This document shows, piece by piece, positions 7,826 to 17,436 of a stretch of 62,212 nt of DNA; position 1 is the stretch's first letter, and every line of letters starts with the position of its first letter. The translations under genes and the position numbers were made by a program. The DNA lies in the NCBI GenBank assembly GCA_927910885.1, contig CAKMOD010000077.1:1-62212 (forward strand). Direction: 5' to 3'. Under the pieces are notes generated by a model. It was not told the origin of the DNA. It was given only the letters and a program-made list of their open reading frames with translations, and did not search any database. This stretch comes from an uncultured Prevotella sp. Lineage in GTDB: Bacteria > Bacteroidota > Bacteroidia > Bacteroidales > Bacteroidaceae.

Positions 7826-10412
7826 TGAAGATAAAATTGCTGTGTACTGCGCTTCTTGCTATGTCGTTTGCGAACACTTTTGCACAAGCGGGTAAGTCAA
7901 CATGGGGAAAAACTGATTACGAAGATGCACCATGGGTTAAGAATGTTTCTCGCCCAAATGAAATCACAGAGGGATTGCAGAATAGACATCTTTCTGTATG
8001 GTCATCGCATGGAAGATATTACGATGCTAAGAAAGGTGAATGGAGATGGCAAAGACCAATTCTATTCAGTACTACTGAAGACCTTTATACGCAGACAATA
8101 GTTCTTCCTTATCTTATTCCTATGCTTGAGAGCGCAGGAGCAATTGTCTTCACACCACGTGAAAGAGACTGGCAAAAGAATGAAGTTATAGTTGATAACG
8201 ATAATCGTACCAACTATAAAGAAGAGAGTATGAAGAAGAAGTGGTCAACTACATCCACTAAGGGCTTCGCTCTACATTATGGCAGTTATAACGATGGTGA
8301 GAATCCTTTTACGGCAGGTACAGCCCGGCAAGTAAAGGCAAGGAAGCGCAACAGCAAGATTAGCTCCGTTGTATATCAACCAACTATTCCTGAAACAGGA
8401 CGCTACGCTGTATATGTAAGCTATCAGACACAGAAGAAAAGTGTTGATGCAGCAGAATATATTGTTTTCCATAAAGGACAAGAAACACATTTCCGTGTGA
8501 ACCAACGTATGGGTGGTGGCACTTGGGTTTATCTTGGAACATTTGAGTTTGACAAGGGAAATAGCATTAACAACTCTGTTGTACTGACCAATCATAGCTC
8601 TCATAGAGGTATTGTCACTACTGATGCAGTTCGCTTTGGTGGCGGAATGGGCAACATTGTTCGTGGCGGAACAGTGAGTGGTATGCCTCGTTTCCTTGAA
8701 GGAGCAAGATACGCTGCGCAATGGGCAGGCGCACCTTGGGGTGTAGTGAGCAAGAGTAATGGCTCTAATGACTATAACGATGACATCAACTGTCGCTCAT
8801 TGATGACAAACTGGCTTGCTGGAGGTTCTTGTTATCTACCTGAAAAGAAAGATGGTAAGAAAGTACCTATCGAGCTTACTTTGGCTATACATAGTGATGC
8901 TGGAGTGAAAGCTGATGATAGTTTTGTAGGAACCTTGGGTATCTGTACAACGCAAGATGGCAATAAAACATTAGGAGATGGACTTTCACGTAAGGTTTCA
9001 AAGACCTTTGTAGAACAGTTAGTAGCCAATGTAAAGAAAGATTTAGATAAAGCTTTCCACATGAATTGGACTACCCGTTCAGTGTGGGACCGCAACTATA
9101 GTGAAACTCGACTTCCTGAAGTACCATCAGCAATCCTTGAAACTCTTTCTCATCAGAACTTCCCTGACGTCAAATTAGGACAAGACCCAAACTTCAAATT
9201 CACCTTTGCACGCTCTGTATATAAGACTATTTTGAAGTATGAAGCTAACATGCATGGTAAGACTTATACCGTGCAACCACTTGCTCCACATAACTTCAAG
9301 ATCGAATATGTATCTTCTAAGAAAGTAAGATTGCAATGGAAAGCAACCACTGATGCCAGTGAGCCAACTGCAAGCCCTACCTCTTACAACGTATATGTTG
9401 CGATGGGAACAAGAGGCTTTGACAATGGTATGAACGTTCGCAACCCTTACTTTGATATAGAATTACTGCCAGGCGTTGTCTATAATTTTAAGGTAACGGC
9501 TTGTAACCGTGGTGGTGAGAGTTTCCCAACAGAAACCCTTTCAGCCTTACGCAATGAGGGTGCAACTCAGACAATTCTTATTGTCAATGCCTTCCATCGT
9601 CTTTCTTCCCCTGCAGTAGTCAACACAAGCACAGAACAAGGATTTGACCTTGAAGCAGACCCAGGTCTTAGCTACGGTCCTGTGGCTGGATGGGCAGGAA
9701 GACAAGCTAACTTCAACAAGGCAATGATGGGCAAAGAAGGTCCAAGTGCCTTAGGTTATGGTGGCGAAGAACTCGTGGGTAAGATTATTGCTGGTAATGA
9801 TTTCAACTATGTCAAAGACCATGCAGAGGCTTTACGCCATTCAGGTAAATACAATATCGTCAGCTGTAACAGTAAGACTGTTGAGTCTGGCGAGGTGAAT
9901 CTTTCCAAGTATGCAATGGTTGACTTACTCCTTGGCAATGAAAAGGATGATGGACATAGCTTGTATTATTACAAGACTTTCAAACCAGCCCTCCGTCAAC
10001 AGTTATCTAAGTATCTAAATGGCCGTGGCAAACTCTTTGTCAGTGGTTCTTATCTTGCATCCGATATGCAGGGCGTTGATGAGCAGGATTGGTTGAGAAA
10101 CAACCTCAAAATTACTTTTAATGGTGCAAACTATGACAACTACAACTCTATTGTGAGTGGTATGGGAATGTCATTCGATGTTTATCGCACTATTAATGAA
10201 GAGCATTATGGTGCTTATACACCAGACAACATCCTACCTGTTGACAACGCTTTCAGCACCTTAACTTATGCTGACGGACAAACAGCAGCTGTGGCATATA
10301 AAGGAACTGACAACAGTGTTTCACACTATCCTTCCCATTCGAGTGCATCAAGGATGCTCTTACACGTAATAGTATCATGAAGGGTATTGTCAACTTCTTA
10401 ATGAAAAAATAA
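7825..10412 (+). CDS. Secreted N-acetylmuramoyl-L-alanine amidase with golvesin-like domain, frameshifted near the 3' end
   Basis: Predicted periplasmic or outer-membrane amidase-3-type enzyme with a beta-rich golvesin/xanthan-lyase-type domain and a fibronectin-like segment, an architecture often mislabelled 'xanthan lyase' in Bacteroides. A signal peptide ends at about residue 20 (NTFA). The uninterrupted frame gives 851 aa and stops at 10380. From 10326, the -1 frame continues as LSFPFECIKDALTRNSIMKG and ends LMKK-stop at 10412; that tail fits the family C-terminus, whereas the in-frame tail (SSASRMLLHVIVS) does not. One base therefore seems to be missing near 10325. Candidate zinc-site residues include LAIHSDAG and the Glu of ILETLSHQ. 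Confidence 0.8.
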
Positions 10413-10450
10413 CAACAAAGAAATTGGAATAATCTAAAAGCGTAAAGACT

Positions 10451-10780
10451 ATGTATAAAATTCAAGCGAACGCTTCGGGAACACGAAGCATTGAGGTTAC
10501 AGACAGCCATCTTGAGACGATAAAGAAGTATTCACTTCTCTCTGGACTGGTTGATTCCAATGGTATTATTGATGAGGATATCCTCGACAAACTGAGATTC
10601 AATGTTCGTGGACTTCTCGAGTCTGAACCTGGTAAAGACAAAGACTTGTTGGACTTATGTCTTGATGTTATTTATAATCAAAACATGAAAGCCATTGGAC
10701 TAAAAAACCTTGTTGCACTCTTCAAAGAATGGATCTTAACACACCAAGACACAGAAGATGAGAATAAAGAAGTCCTTTAA
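10451..10780 (+). CDS. Hypothetical protein, 109 aa
   Basis: Not recognised. It is a soluble, acidic, mostly helical-looking protein (SHLETIKKYSLLSGL, KNLVALFKEWILTHQD) without signal peptide or membrane segment. It lies 38 nt after the restored amidase stop and 85 nt before ygiQ, on the same strand as both. No promoter match is obvious in front of it, so it may be read from the amidase operon. Confidence 0.65.
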   Translation: MYKIQANASGTRSIEVTDSHLETIKKYSLLSGLVDSNGIIDEDILDKLRFNVRGLLESEPGKDKDLLDLCLDVIYNQNMKAIGLKNLVALFKEWILTHQDTEDENKEVL

Positions 10781-10865
10781 TAGTTAAAAAGGAATATAGG
10801 TAAAATTCAAATTCTTGAAAACAAGCAACATACTTAAAAAGAAAATCAATTAAATACAAAAACAT

Positions 10866-12995
10866 TTGAGTTCACAAAGAGAAAATAGAAGAACTGCAAA
10901 GCAGCATAAAAAAGCAACACCTACCCAACGACAAGACAGAGAAGGTGCTGCTAAGAATGAAGCTAAAATCACAAGACCTTCAAGATTTCAGCTAACAGAC
11001 TTCCTCCCTACTACAAAGAAGGAGGTTGAACTTCGTGGTTGGGATCAATTAGACATTATCCTCTTTTCGGGCGATGCCTATATTGACCACCCTGCCTTTG
11101 GCGCTGCTGTCATTGGTAGAACACTTGAAGCAGCTGGTTATAAGGTAGCTATCGTTCCACAACCCGACTGGCATGGCGACTTCCGAGACTTCAAAAAGTT
11201 AGGGCGCCCACGTCTCTACTTTGGAATATCGCCAGGTGCAATGGACTCGATGGTGAACAAATACACCGCCAATCGTCGTCTACGCTCAGACGACGCCTAT
11301 TCACCTGATGGCAGACCCAACCTGCGTCCAGAATATCCAAGCATTGTTTACTCTAATATCCTCAGACAGCTCTATCCCGATGTTCCTATCGTCTTAGGCG
11401 GCATCGAGGCTTCATTACGTCGTCTTACTCATTACGACTATTGGAAAGATTGTGTTCGTAAGTGTATTCTCTGCGATGCACATGCCGACATGATTATCTA
11501 TGGTATGGGCGAGAAACAGGTGGTAAGCATAGCACAAGAGTTGGAAAATGGTGCTAACATTAAAGACTTGAAGCACATTCCACAGACCGTATATCTTTGT
11601 AAAGAGTCAGAGATTCCTGATGGAATTAAAGAGAACGACATCGTACTTCATTCCCACGAATCTTGCTTACACAACAAGAAATATCAGGCTGAGAACTTCA
11701 AACATATAGAAGAGGAGTCTAACAAAAAACACGCACAGCGTATTCTGCAGGCTGTTGACAACGTTTATGCCGTTGTTAATCCCCCCTATCCTACCATGAC
11801 AACAGAGGAGGTAGATGCGGCTTATGACCTACCTTACACACGTGAACCACATCCGAAGTATCGTGGTAAGACGATCCCAGCCTATGAGATGATTAAGCAC
11901 AGTGTGAACATCCATCGTGGATGCTTTGGTGGTTGTTCGTTCTGCACTATCTCAGCACATCAGGGTAAGTTTATTAGCTGTCGCTCGAAAGAGAGTATCT
12001 TAAAGGAAGTAAAGCAGGTTATACAGATGCCCGACTTCAAAGGCTACCTCTCCGACCTCGGTGGGCCATCAGCCAACATGTATGGTATGGCTGGTAAGAA
12101 TCAGAAGGCTTGCGAGCATTGTAAACGTCCAAGCTGCGTAAACCCAGAAATATGTCCTAACCTTGAAACCGACCACACCAAGCTGCTTGAAATCTATCAT
12201 GCTGTCGACGAATTGCCAGGAATCAAGAAGAGTTTTATCGGTTCTGGTGTACGTTATGACCTTCTCCTGCACAAGAGTAAGGACGAAAAGAGTAACGAGG
12301 CTGCCAGACAATATACTCGTGAACTGATTACACGCCATGTTAGTGGTCGTTTGAAAGTTGCGCCAGAGCATACATCAGATCGCGTATTGGGACTTATGCG
12401 TAAGCCGTCGTTCCAACAATTCTATGCTTTCAAGAAGATTTTTGACCGCATTAACCGTGAGGAGAATATGCGACAGCAGATTATTCCTTACTTCATATCT
12501 TCTCACCCTGGCTGTCAGGAGGAGGACATGGCTGAGTTGGCGGTACTGACAAAAGACCTTGACTTCCATTTGGAGCAGGTGCAGGACTTCACCCCTACCC
12601 CAATGACTGTTTCTACAGAAGCTTGGTACACGGGCTATGACCCTTATACCCTCGAACCAATCTTCTCTGCAAAGACACCAAAGGAGAAACTTGCACAGCG
12701 TCAATTCTTCTTCTGGTATAAGCCAGAAACACGCCGAGACATTGAACGAGAACTTCATCGTATTGGGCGTAGTGACCTGATAGCAAAGCTATACGATAAT
12801 GTTCCTAAACGTCATCCACGTGCTGTTTACGACCCGAAGGCTATCGGTAGTACGCCTGATATCCCTAACAAAAAACGTAAAGGACGGGAAGAAAAACCAA
12901 CAGATAATCGTAGAAAATCTGCAAAGCAAAATGGCAAACAACCAAAGAGTTACAATCCAAACTTTTCTGGTAACCATCGACGCAGACAAAAATAA
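10866..12995 (+). CDS. ygiQ: YgiQ-family radical SAM protein
   Basis: Radical S-adenosylmethionine enzyme of the YgiQ (UPF0313) family; the reaction is not established. The 709 residues match the family. The N-terminal FLPTTKKEVELRGWDQLDI and SGDAYIDHPAFG blocks are typical, the cluster-binding Cx3Cx2C is CFGGCSFC at about residues 358-365, and the basic C-terminal tail is family-like. The start is TTG at 10866: there is no in-frame ATG upstream, and the start lies 26 residues before the first conserved motif. The next Met downstream would remove conserved sequence. A terminator follows at 13008. Confidence 0.92.
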   Translation: MSSQRENRRTAKQHKKATPTQRQDREGAAKNEAKITRPSRFQLTDFLPTTKKEVELRGWDQLDIILFSGDAYIDHPAFGAAVIGRTLEAAGYKVAIVPQPDWHGDFRDFKKLGRPRLYFGISPGAMDSMVNKYTANRRLRSDDAYSPDGRPNLRPEYPSIVYSNILRQLYPDVPIVLGGIEASLRRLTHYDYWKDCVRKCILCDAHADMIIYGMGEKQVVSIAQELENGANIKDLKHIPQTVYLCKESEIPDGIKENDIVLHSHESCLHNKKYQAENFKHIEEESNKKHAQRILQAVDNVYAVVNPPYPTMTTEEVDAAYDLPYTREPHPKYRGKTIPAYEMIKHSVNIHRGCFGGCSFCTISAHQGKFISCRSKESILKEVKQVIQMPDFKGYLSDLGGPSANMYGMAGKNQKACEHCKRPSCVNPEICPNLETDHTKLLEIYHAVDELPGIKKSFIGSGVRYDLLLHKSKDEKSNEAARQYTRELITRHVSGRLKVAPEHTSDRVLGLMRKPSFQQFYAFKKIFDRINREENMRQQIIPYFISSHPGCQEEDMAELAVLTKDLDFHLEQVQDFTPTPMTVSTEAWYTGYDPYTLEPIFSAKTPKEKLAQRQFFFWYKPETRRDIERELHRIGRSDLIAKLYDNVPKRHPRAVYDPKAIGSTPDIPNKKRKGREEKPTDNRRKSAKQNGKQPKSYNPNFSGNHRRRQK

Positions 12996-13007
12996 AAATG
13001 TAAGAAG

Positions 13008-13043
13008 GAGTTATGACCCAAAAAGTCATGACTCTTTTTTTTT
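13008..13043 (+). terminator. ygiQ terminator
   Basis: Stem GAGTTATGAC (13008-13017) against GTCATGACTC (13025-13034) with one G-T wobble, followed by nine T. Confidence 0.85.
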
Positions 13044-13155
13044 ACTTATAACGATAAAGTGAAGTTAAAAAGGGGAGCGACTCTATTATTTAGCACATCA
13101 AATAATCTAAACGCAACTAAGAAAAGGACTACTAAAAACAAACATTGACTGGTAA

Positions 13156-13375
13156 AATATTACAACAAAAAGAAGATAAAAAAAGCACAACAAATCATCG
13201 AATAAGAAGTGTTTTTAGCGCAATCACAAACAATTAGTTTTCAAGCAGTTACACAACCACTCAACAAAAGGTGCTTAATTAGACTTCAAAAGGGCGTTAG
13301 TAAGACCTCAAAAGGGCATCTTTTACAAGTCAATTAAGCCTTAATTAGAAGCCAAAAGAGCATCTTTTATTTTTC
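13156..13375 (+). repeat. Family 1 array, copy B, with upstream domain
   Basis: Five modules start at 13266, 13288, 13310, 13332 and 13354. Their cores are AAAAGGTGCTTAATTA, AAAAGGGCGTTAGTAA, AAAAGGGCATCTTTTA, AATTAAGCCTTAATTA and AAAAGAGCATCTTTTA. The 110 bp before module 1 share landmarks with copies C, D and F: ATATTACAA at the far end, GTGTTTTT in the middle and GTTAC about 18 nt before the first module. Confidence 0.8.
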
Positions 13376-13591
13376 ATGATTTGAATTTTCATTACAAAAT
13401 AGAAGTATGAATGATAAAAACAGGGCAATTAGCAACCTATCGATTTATCAATACCTCAAAAAAACTTATCATCGTCAGAATAGCATGTAACAGATACATC
13501 TTACCTATTAAACACCATCTTTTTCCCACAGAGCTATGCAATTAGGTACAAATAGAAGCGATTAAGCGTAAAACCTTAACAATATTTAAAG

Positions 13592-13620
13592 AGGTGAAGA
13601 TAACTATCTCCACCTTTTTT
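13592..13620 (+). terminator. Terminator-like hairpin abutting the mmdA promoter
   Basis: The sequence 13592-13602 pairs with 13605-13615 (AGGTG/CACCT and AGATA/TATCT, one A-C mismatch), followed by a T-run. It ends 3 nt before the mmdA -7 element and would insulate mmdA from upstream transcription. Confidence 0.55.
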
Positions 13621-13622
13621 AG

Positions 13623-13631
13623 TAAATTTGC
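13623..13631 (+). promoter_or_regulatory. -7 element for the mmdA operon
   Basis: TAAATTTGC is a full consensus match, 111 nt upstream of the mmdA ATG, implying a 5' leader of about 100 nt. Confidence 0.65.
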
Positions 13632-13742
13632 ATTTGATTCTGTTATAAGGACTTTTTAGCCCATACGATAAAGATGAGCAGAAGGTTACAGATGAGAAAA
13701 AGTAAAATTTAGAAGCTATAAATAAGAAAATAAATTCAAATT

Positions 13743-15308
13743 ATGAGTAAGCAAACAGAAAAGATCAAGGCACTCGTGGAGAAGCGCGAGTTAGCACGCT
13801 TAGGTGGTGGTCAGAAGGCCATCGACAAGCAGCATGAGCGCGGAAAGTATACTGCACGTGAGCGTATTGAAATGCTGGTTGACAAAGGCAGCTTCGAGGA
13901 ATACGATATGTTCAAACTCCATCGTTGTCATAACTTCGGTATGGAGAAGAAGCAGTACCTCGGTGATGGCGTTGTTGCTGGTTCAGCAACTATTGACGGT
14001 CGCCTCGTCTACCTCTATGCGCAGGACTTCACCGTAAACGGAGGTTCACTTTCTGAAACAATGGCTCAGAAGATCTGCAAGGTAATGGATATGGCTATGA
14101 CCAATGGTGCACCAGTCATCTGTATGAACGACTCTGGTGGCGCACGAATTCAGGAGGGTATCTCTGCTTTGGCAGGTTACGGCGAAATCTTCGAGCGTAA
14201 CATCCTCGCTTCTGGTGTTATCCCACAGATCTCAAGCATCCTTGGCCCATGTGCCGGTGGTGCAGTTTACTCTCCTGCATTGACAGACTTCATCATCATG
14301 AAGGAGCAGACAAGTTACATGTTCTTGACTGGTCCTAAGGTTGTAAAGACCGTAACAGGTGAAGATATCGACGCTGAGCACCTCGGTGGTGCAAGCGTTC
14401 ACGCTTCAAAGAGTGGTGTGACAAGTTTCACAGCTAAGACTGAAGAAGAGGCTATGGACCTTATCAAGAAGCTCCTTTCTTACATTCCTTCAAACAATCG
14501 TGAGGAGGCACCACGTGTTGAGTGCACCGACCCTATCGATCGCAAGGAAGACCTCTTGAACGAGATTATCCCAGACGATCCTAACCAGGCATACGATATG
14601 TACAAGGTAATTCAGGCTGTAACTGACAACGGAGAGTTCTTCGAGGTTCAGCCAAAGTTTGCTAAGAACATCATCACTGGTTTCGCACGTTTCAATGGTC
14701 AGAGCGTTGGTATCGTAGCTAACCAGCCATCAGCATACGCTGGTGTATTGGACGTAAACGCAAGCCGTAAGGGTGCGCGCTTCGTTCGTTTCTGCGATGC
14801 TTTCAATATTCCAATCGTTTCACTTGTTGATGTTCCAGGTTTCCTCCCAGGTACTGGTCAGGAGTATAACGCTGTAATCCTTCATGGTGCACAGTTACTC
14901 TATGCTTACGGTGAGGCTACAGTTCCAAAGATTACTATCACATTGCGTAAGAGCTATGGTGGTTCTCATATCGTTATGGGTTGTAAGCAGCTTCGTTCTG
15001 ACCTCAACTTTGCATGGCCAAGTGCTGAGATTGCCGTTATGGGTGCATCTGGTGCTGTTGCCGTTCTCTGTGGTAGAGAAGCTAAGGAAGTTAAGGAGCA
15101 GGGTGGCGACGTTAAGCAGTTCCTCGCTGAAAAGGAAGAGGAGTACTCAGAGAAGTTTGCTAATCCATATCAGGCTGCTCAGTTCGGCTACATCGATGAT
15201 GTTATCGAACCACGCAACACTCGTTTCCGCATCTGCCGTGGCTTGGCTCAGTTGGCTCATAAGAAGCAAGACTTACCAGCTAAGAAGCATGGCTGTATGC
15301 CAATGTAA
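13743..15308 (+). CDS. mmdA: Methylmalonyl-CoA decarboxylase / propionyl-CoA carboxylase carboxyltransferase subunit
   Basis: Biotin-dependent carboxyltransferase (521 aa) that moves CO2 between biotin and propionyl-CoA/methylmalonyl-CoA in succinate-propionate metabolism. Both crotonase-like halves are present: the N-half oxyanion sequence NDSGGARIQEGI and the C-half GFLPGTGQEYNAVILHGAQL and KSYGGSHIVMG. The codon choice is visibly more GC-rich and regular than its neighbours, suggesting high expression. It is followed by a 49-aa OadG-like protein and the biotin carrier in one operon. No membrane beta subunit (Na+ pump) and no biotin carboxylase gene lie here, so those parts must be encoded elsewhere if they exist. 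Confidence 0.93.
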   Translation: MSKQTEKIKALVEKRELARLGGGQKAIDKQHERGKYTARERIEMLVDKGSFEEYDMFKLHRCHNFGMEKKQYLGDGVVAGSATIDGRLVYLYAQDFTVNGGSLSETMAQKICKVMDMAMTNGAPVICMNDSGGARIQEGISALAGYGEIFERNILASGVIPQISSILGPCAGGAVYSPALTDFIIMKEQTSYMFLTGPKVVKTVTGEDIDAEHLGGASVHASKSGVTSFTAKTEEEAMDLIKKLLSYIPSNNREEAPRVECTDPIDRKEDLLNEIIPDDPNQAYDMYKVIQAVTDNGEFFEVQPKFAKNIITGFARFNGQSVGIVANQPSAYAGVLDVNASRKGARFVRFCDAFNIPIVSLVDVPGFLPGTGQEYNAVILHGAQLLYAYGEATVPKITITLRKSYGGSHIVMGCKQLRSDLNFAWPSAEIAVMGASGAVAVLCGREAKEVKEQGGDVKQFLAEKEEEYSEKFANPYQAAQFGYIDDVIEPRNTRFRICRGLAQLAHKKQDLPAKKHGCMPM

Positions 15309-15325
15309 TAAGGAGGCACACGACT

Positions 15326-15475
15326 ATGGATAAGAACGTATATGCAGCTATTGCAATGGCACTCTATGAGTTTGCCGGAAACAATGTTCACGATAACGAG
15401 CCTGGCTTTATCACTATTCTGCCAAAGCAGACAATGTGGGATGCTAAGTTCGAGATAATGACAAAGAAACCATAA
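15326..15475 (+). CDS. Tiny OadG-like accessory subunit
   Basis: A 49-aa protein starting at ATG 15326, behind a strong Shine-Dalgarno-like AAGGAGG (15310-15316) and 17 nt after the mmdA stop. It contains YAAIAMALYEF and ends WDAKFEIMTKKP. This resembles the cytosolic C-terminal part of OadG-type gamma/delta subunits of sodium-pump decarboxylases, without the membrane helix. It may bridge the carboxyltransferase and the biotin carrier; that is inferred from position and weak similarity. Confidence 0.75.
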   Translation: MDKNVYAAIAMALYEFAGNNVHDNEPGFITILPKQTMWDAKFEIMTKKP

Positions 15476-15484
15476 TAGACAACA

Positions 15485-15913
15485 ATGAAAGAATTCAAAT
15501 ATACTATCGACGGCAAAGAATATAAAGTCGAGATTGGTGAGATTAATGCCGAGAATGTTGCAGAAGTATCTGTCAACGGTGAGCAGTATGCAGTACAGAT
15601 GGAACAGCCTGCTGAACCTGAGAAGAAGAAGGTTGAGCTTGGTAAGCCAGCTGCTGCTGAGGCAAGTGAGGAGGCTGCTCCTGCTGTTGCTATCAACAGT
15701 TCTGCAGCCGTTAAGGCTCCACTTCCAGGAACAATCACATCTGTTGAGGTGACTGTTGGTCAGGAGGTAAAGGCAGGCGATACTGTTGTTGTCCTCGAGG
15801 CGATGAAGATGCAGAACAACATCGAAGCTGAGAAGGATGGCAAGGTAACTGCTATTGCAGTGAAGGTCGGTCAGGCTGTGCTTGAGGACGACCCATTGGT
15901 TGTTATTGAATAA
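15485..15913 (+). CDS. Biotin carboxyl carrier protein of the decarboxylase
   Basis: A 142-aa biotinyl carrier. The N-terminal third (KEFKYTIDGKEYKVEIGEIN) is the usual start of the decarboxylase gamma/carrier family. A flexible Ala/Glu/Pro linker follows (about 40-70), then a lipoyl/biotinyl domain with the biotin-accepting Lys in VLEAMKMQNNIEAE (about 100-113). It swings CO2-biotin to the MmdA active site. It is the last gene of the operon, with a strong terminator at 15963. Confidence 0.93.
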   Translation: MKEFKYTIDGKEYKVEIGEINAENVAEVSVNGEQYAVQMEQPAEPEKKKVELGKPAAAEASEEAAPAVAINSSAAVKAPLPGTITSVEVTVGQEVKAGDTVVVLEAMKMQNNIEAEKDGKVTAIAVKVGQAVLEDDPLVVIE

Positions 15914-15962
15914 TTATGCTATCAGTTGACATTCGTCACTGAGGCTATTATCATTTTCTTAA

Positions 15963-15996
15963 GAGGGTGTGTCATTACGACATACCCTCGCTTTTA
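15963..15996 (+). terminator. Terminator of the mmdA operon
   Basis: Stem GAGGGTGTGTC (15963-15973) against GACATACCCTC (15979-15989), then CTTTT. The convergent gap that continues to 16206 has no repeat array. Confidence 0.85.
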
Positions 15997-16158
15997 TAAT
16001 AATAGTCCGTTAAAATATAGAACATAGAAAAACACACAACCACATATCTTTTCCAAGTAGGAAAGAGATATATCTATTATTAAGTTACACCTTATTAATA
16101 AATGACATCATCCCTTACCTTGAAAGACGAAATGTAATTGTGTGCTTATAAAAACACT

Positions 16159-16185
16159 AATAAAACCAAAGGAGTAATCCTCTGG
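16159..16185 (-). terminator. panD terminator
   Basis: Stem CCAAAGGA (16166-16173) against TCCTCTGG (16178-16185) with one G-T pair. The minus strand then runs into TTTTATT. Confidence 0.65.
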
Positions 16186-16206
16186 CTAATACTATATTTT
16201 ATCTAA

Positions 16207-16551
16207 TTATAGTCGATTCCCTTCCTTAGGAAATACAATTGAAGGCTTGAAGGATTTTGCTTCTTCAAAATCCATCAATGCATAAGAGATGATAATTACC
16301 TCATCGCCTACAACAACCTTGCGAGCTGCTGCACCATTCAAGCAGATACAACCAGAACCTCTTTCTCCCTTAATAATATAGGTTTCAAAGCGTTCACCAT
16401 TGTTGTTATTCACAATTTGAACCTTCTCACCTGCTATCATATTTGCTGCATCCATCAAGTCTTCATCAATGGTAATACTACCCATGTAATGAAGATTTGC
16501 TTCTGTGACAGTAGCACAGTGTAACTTACTTTTTAATACTTCTATCAACAT
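16207..16551 (-). CDS. panD: Aspartate 1-decarboxylase
   Basis: Pyruvoyl enzyme (114 aa) converting L-aspartate to beta-alanine for pantothenate. The precursor self-cleaves in the conserved Gly-Ser bond of YMGSITID (about 22-29), generating the pyruvoyl group on Ser25; the upstream Lys9 region (LKSKLHCA) and downstream NGAAAR are conserved. It follows panC with a 9-nt gap, so beta-alanine supply and its condensation with pantoate are cotranscribed. panB is not in the window. Confidence 0.96.
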   Translation of the reverse strand: MLIEVLKSKLHCATVTEANLHYMGSITIDEDLMDAANMIAGEKVQIVNNNNGERFETYIIKGERGSGCICLNGAAARKVVVGDEVIIISYALMDFEEAKSFKPSIVFPKEGNRL

Positions 16552-16560
16552 CTTTACTTA

Positions 16561-17412
16561 TTATCCTCTGTATTTTATGTGGTCAATAAGTCGAATAGGC
16601 GTATGGCCACAATAAACTGTAATACAACCTACAACATACGCTTCCCATGTATTTACTTCAAGAAGCGTGTTGCCATCAACAATCTCAAAATATTCCACCT
16701 CAAGTCCGTCTACTGCATTGATATCAGCAATGACTTTCTCTCGTGTTTCAGCAACTGTATGGGTCTTAGAGAACGCTACACTTTGACTTAATGTCTCGTA
16801 GATCTTCGGTGCTATAGCACGCTCGTCGCCTGTCAATAGCATATTACGTGAACTCATAGCCAGTCCGTCTGCATCGCGTATAATTGGACACTCAACTATC
16901 GTTATTTCGTCCTTCATGCCAATAAAGTCAACAAGACGTTTGATAACAGCAATCTGCTGCCAGTCTTTCTCACCGAAATAGGCTTTATCTGGACGAACGA
17001 TATAAAATAGTCTACTGACAACTTGGCAAACACCATTGAAATGACCAGGGCGTTTTGCACCCTCCATCACCGTTGATTGTGGTGGAAACTCGTATTGACG
17101 GTTATCTGGCTGGGGGTAGACTTCTTCAACAGATGGGGCAAAAACATAGTCTGCTCCACAAGCTTCAATAAGCTTACAATCAGCCTCTAATGTACGAGGA
17201 TAACGTTCTAAATCTCCCTTATCATTAAACTGGGTAGGATTAAGAAAAACAGAAACAACTGTTATATCATTCTCCTTGACGCTTTGTTTCACAAGTGACG
17301 CATGACCATCATGCAACGCACCCATCGTAGGAACTAATCCAATAGTTTTGTTTTCCTTGCGACAAGAGAAAAGTTCGTTCTGAAGTTCAACAATCTTTTC
17401 GATAACTTTCAT
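16561..17412 (-). CDS. panC: Pantothenate synthetase
   Basis: ATP-dependent ligase joining pantoate and beta-alanine (283 aa). Visible are the adenylate-forming signature PTMGALHDGHASL (about 28-40, the HIGH-like HDGH), the dimer/substrate region FAPSVEEVYP, the pantoate-binding FNGVCQVV and the KMSKS-like MSSRN. It is the first gene of panC-panD and transcribed divergently from the starch-synthase-like gene at 17642, an arrangement I associate with other Bacteroidales genomes. Confidence 0.97.
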   Translation of the reverse strand: MKVIEKIVELQNELFSCRKENKTIGLVPTMGALHDGHASLVKQSVKENDITVVSVFLNPTQFNDKGDLERYPRTLEADCKLIEACGADYVFAPSVEEVYPQPDNRQYEFPPQSTVMEGAKRPGHFNGVCQVVSRLFYIVRPDKAYFGEKDWQQIAVIKRLVDFIGMKDEITIVECPIIRDADGLAMSSRNMLLTGDERAIAPKIYETLSQSVAFSKTHTVAETREKVIADINAVDGLEVEYFEIVDGNTLLEVNTWEAYVVGCITVYCGHTPIRLIDHIKYRG

Positions 17413-17436
17413 CAGTCACTAAAATTTAAATCGCTG

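Larger units (their letters stand above)
12996..13742. other. 747-bp gap with terminator, family 1 array and mmdA promoter
   Basis: No convincing gene is seen. In order it holds the ygiQ terminator (13008-13043), array B with its upstream domain (13156-13375), about 200 bp of AT-rich DNA, a second terminator-like hairpin (13592-13620) and the mmdA -7 element (13623-13631). Two terminators facing the same way suggest an independent transcript across the array. Confidence 0.6.

Noticed and set aside
13266..13375. CRISPR array
   Set aside because: The modules are 22 bp with 6-nt linkers and no unique spacers of 25-40 bp, and no cas genes are nearby.
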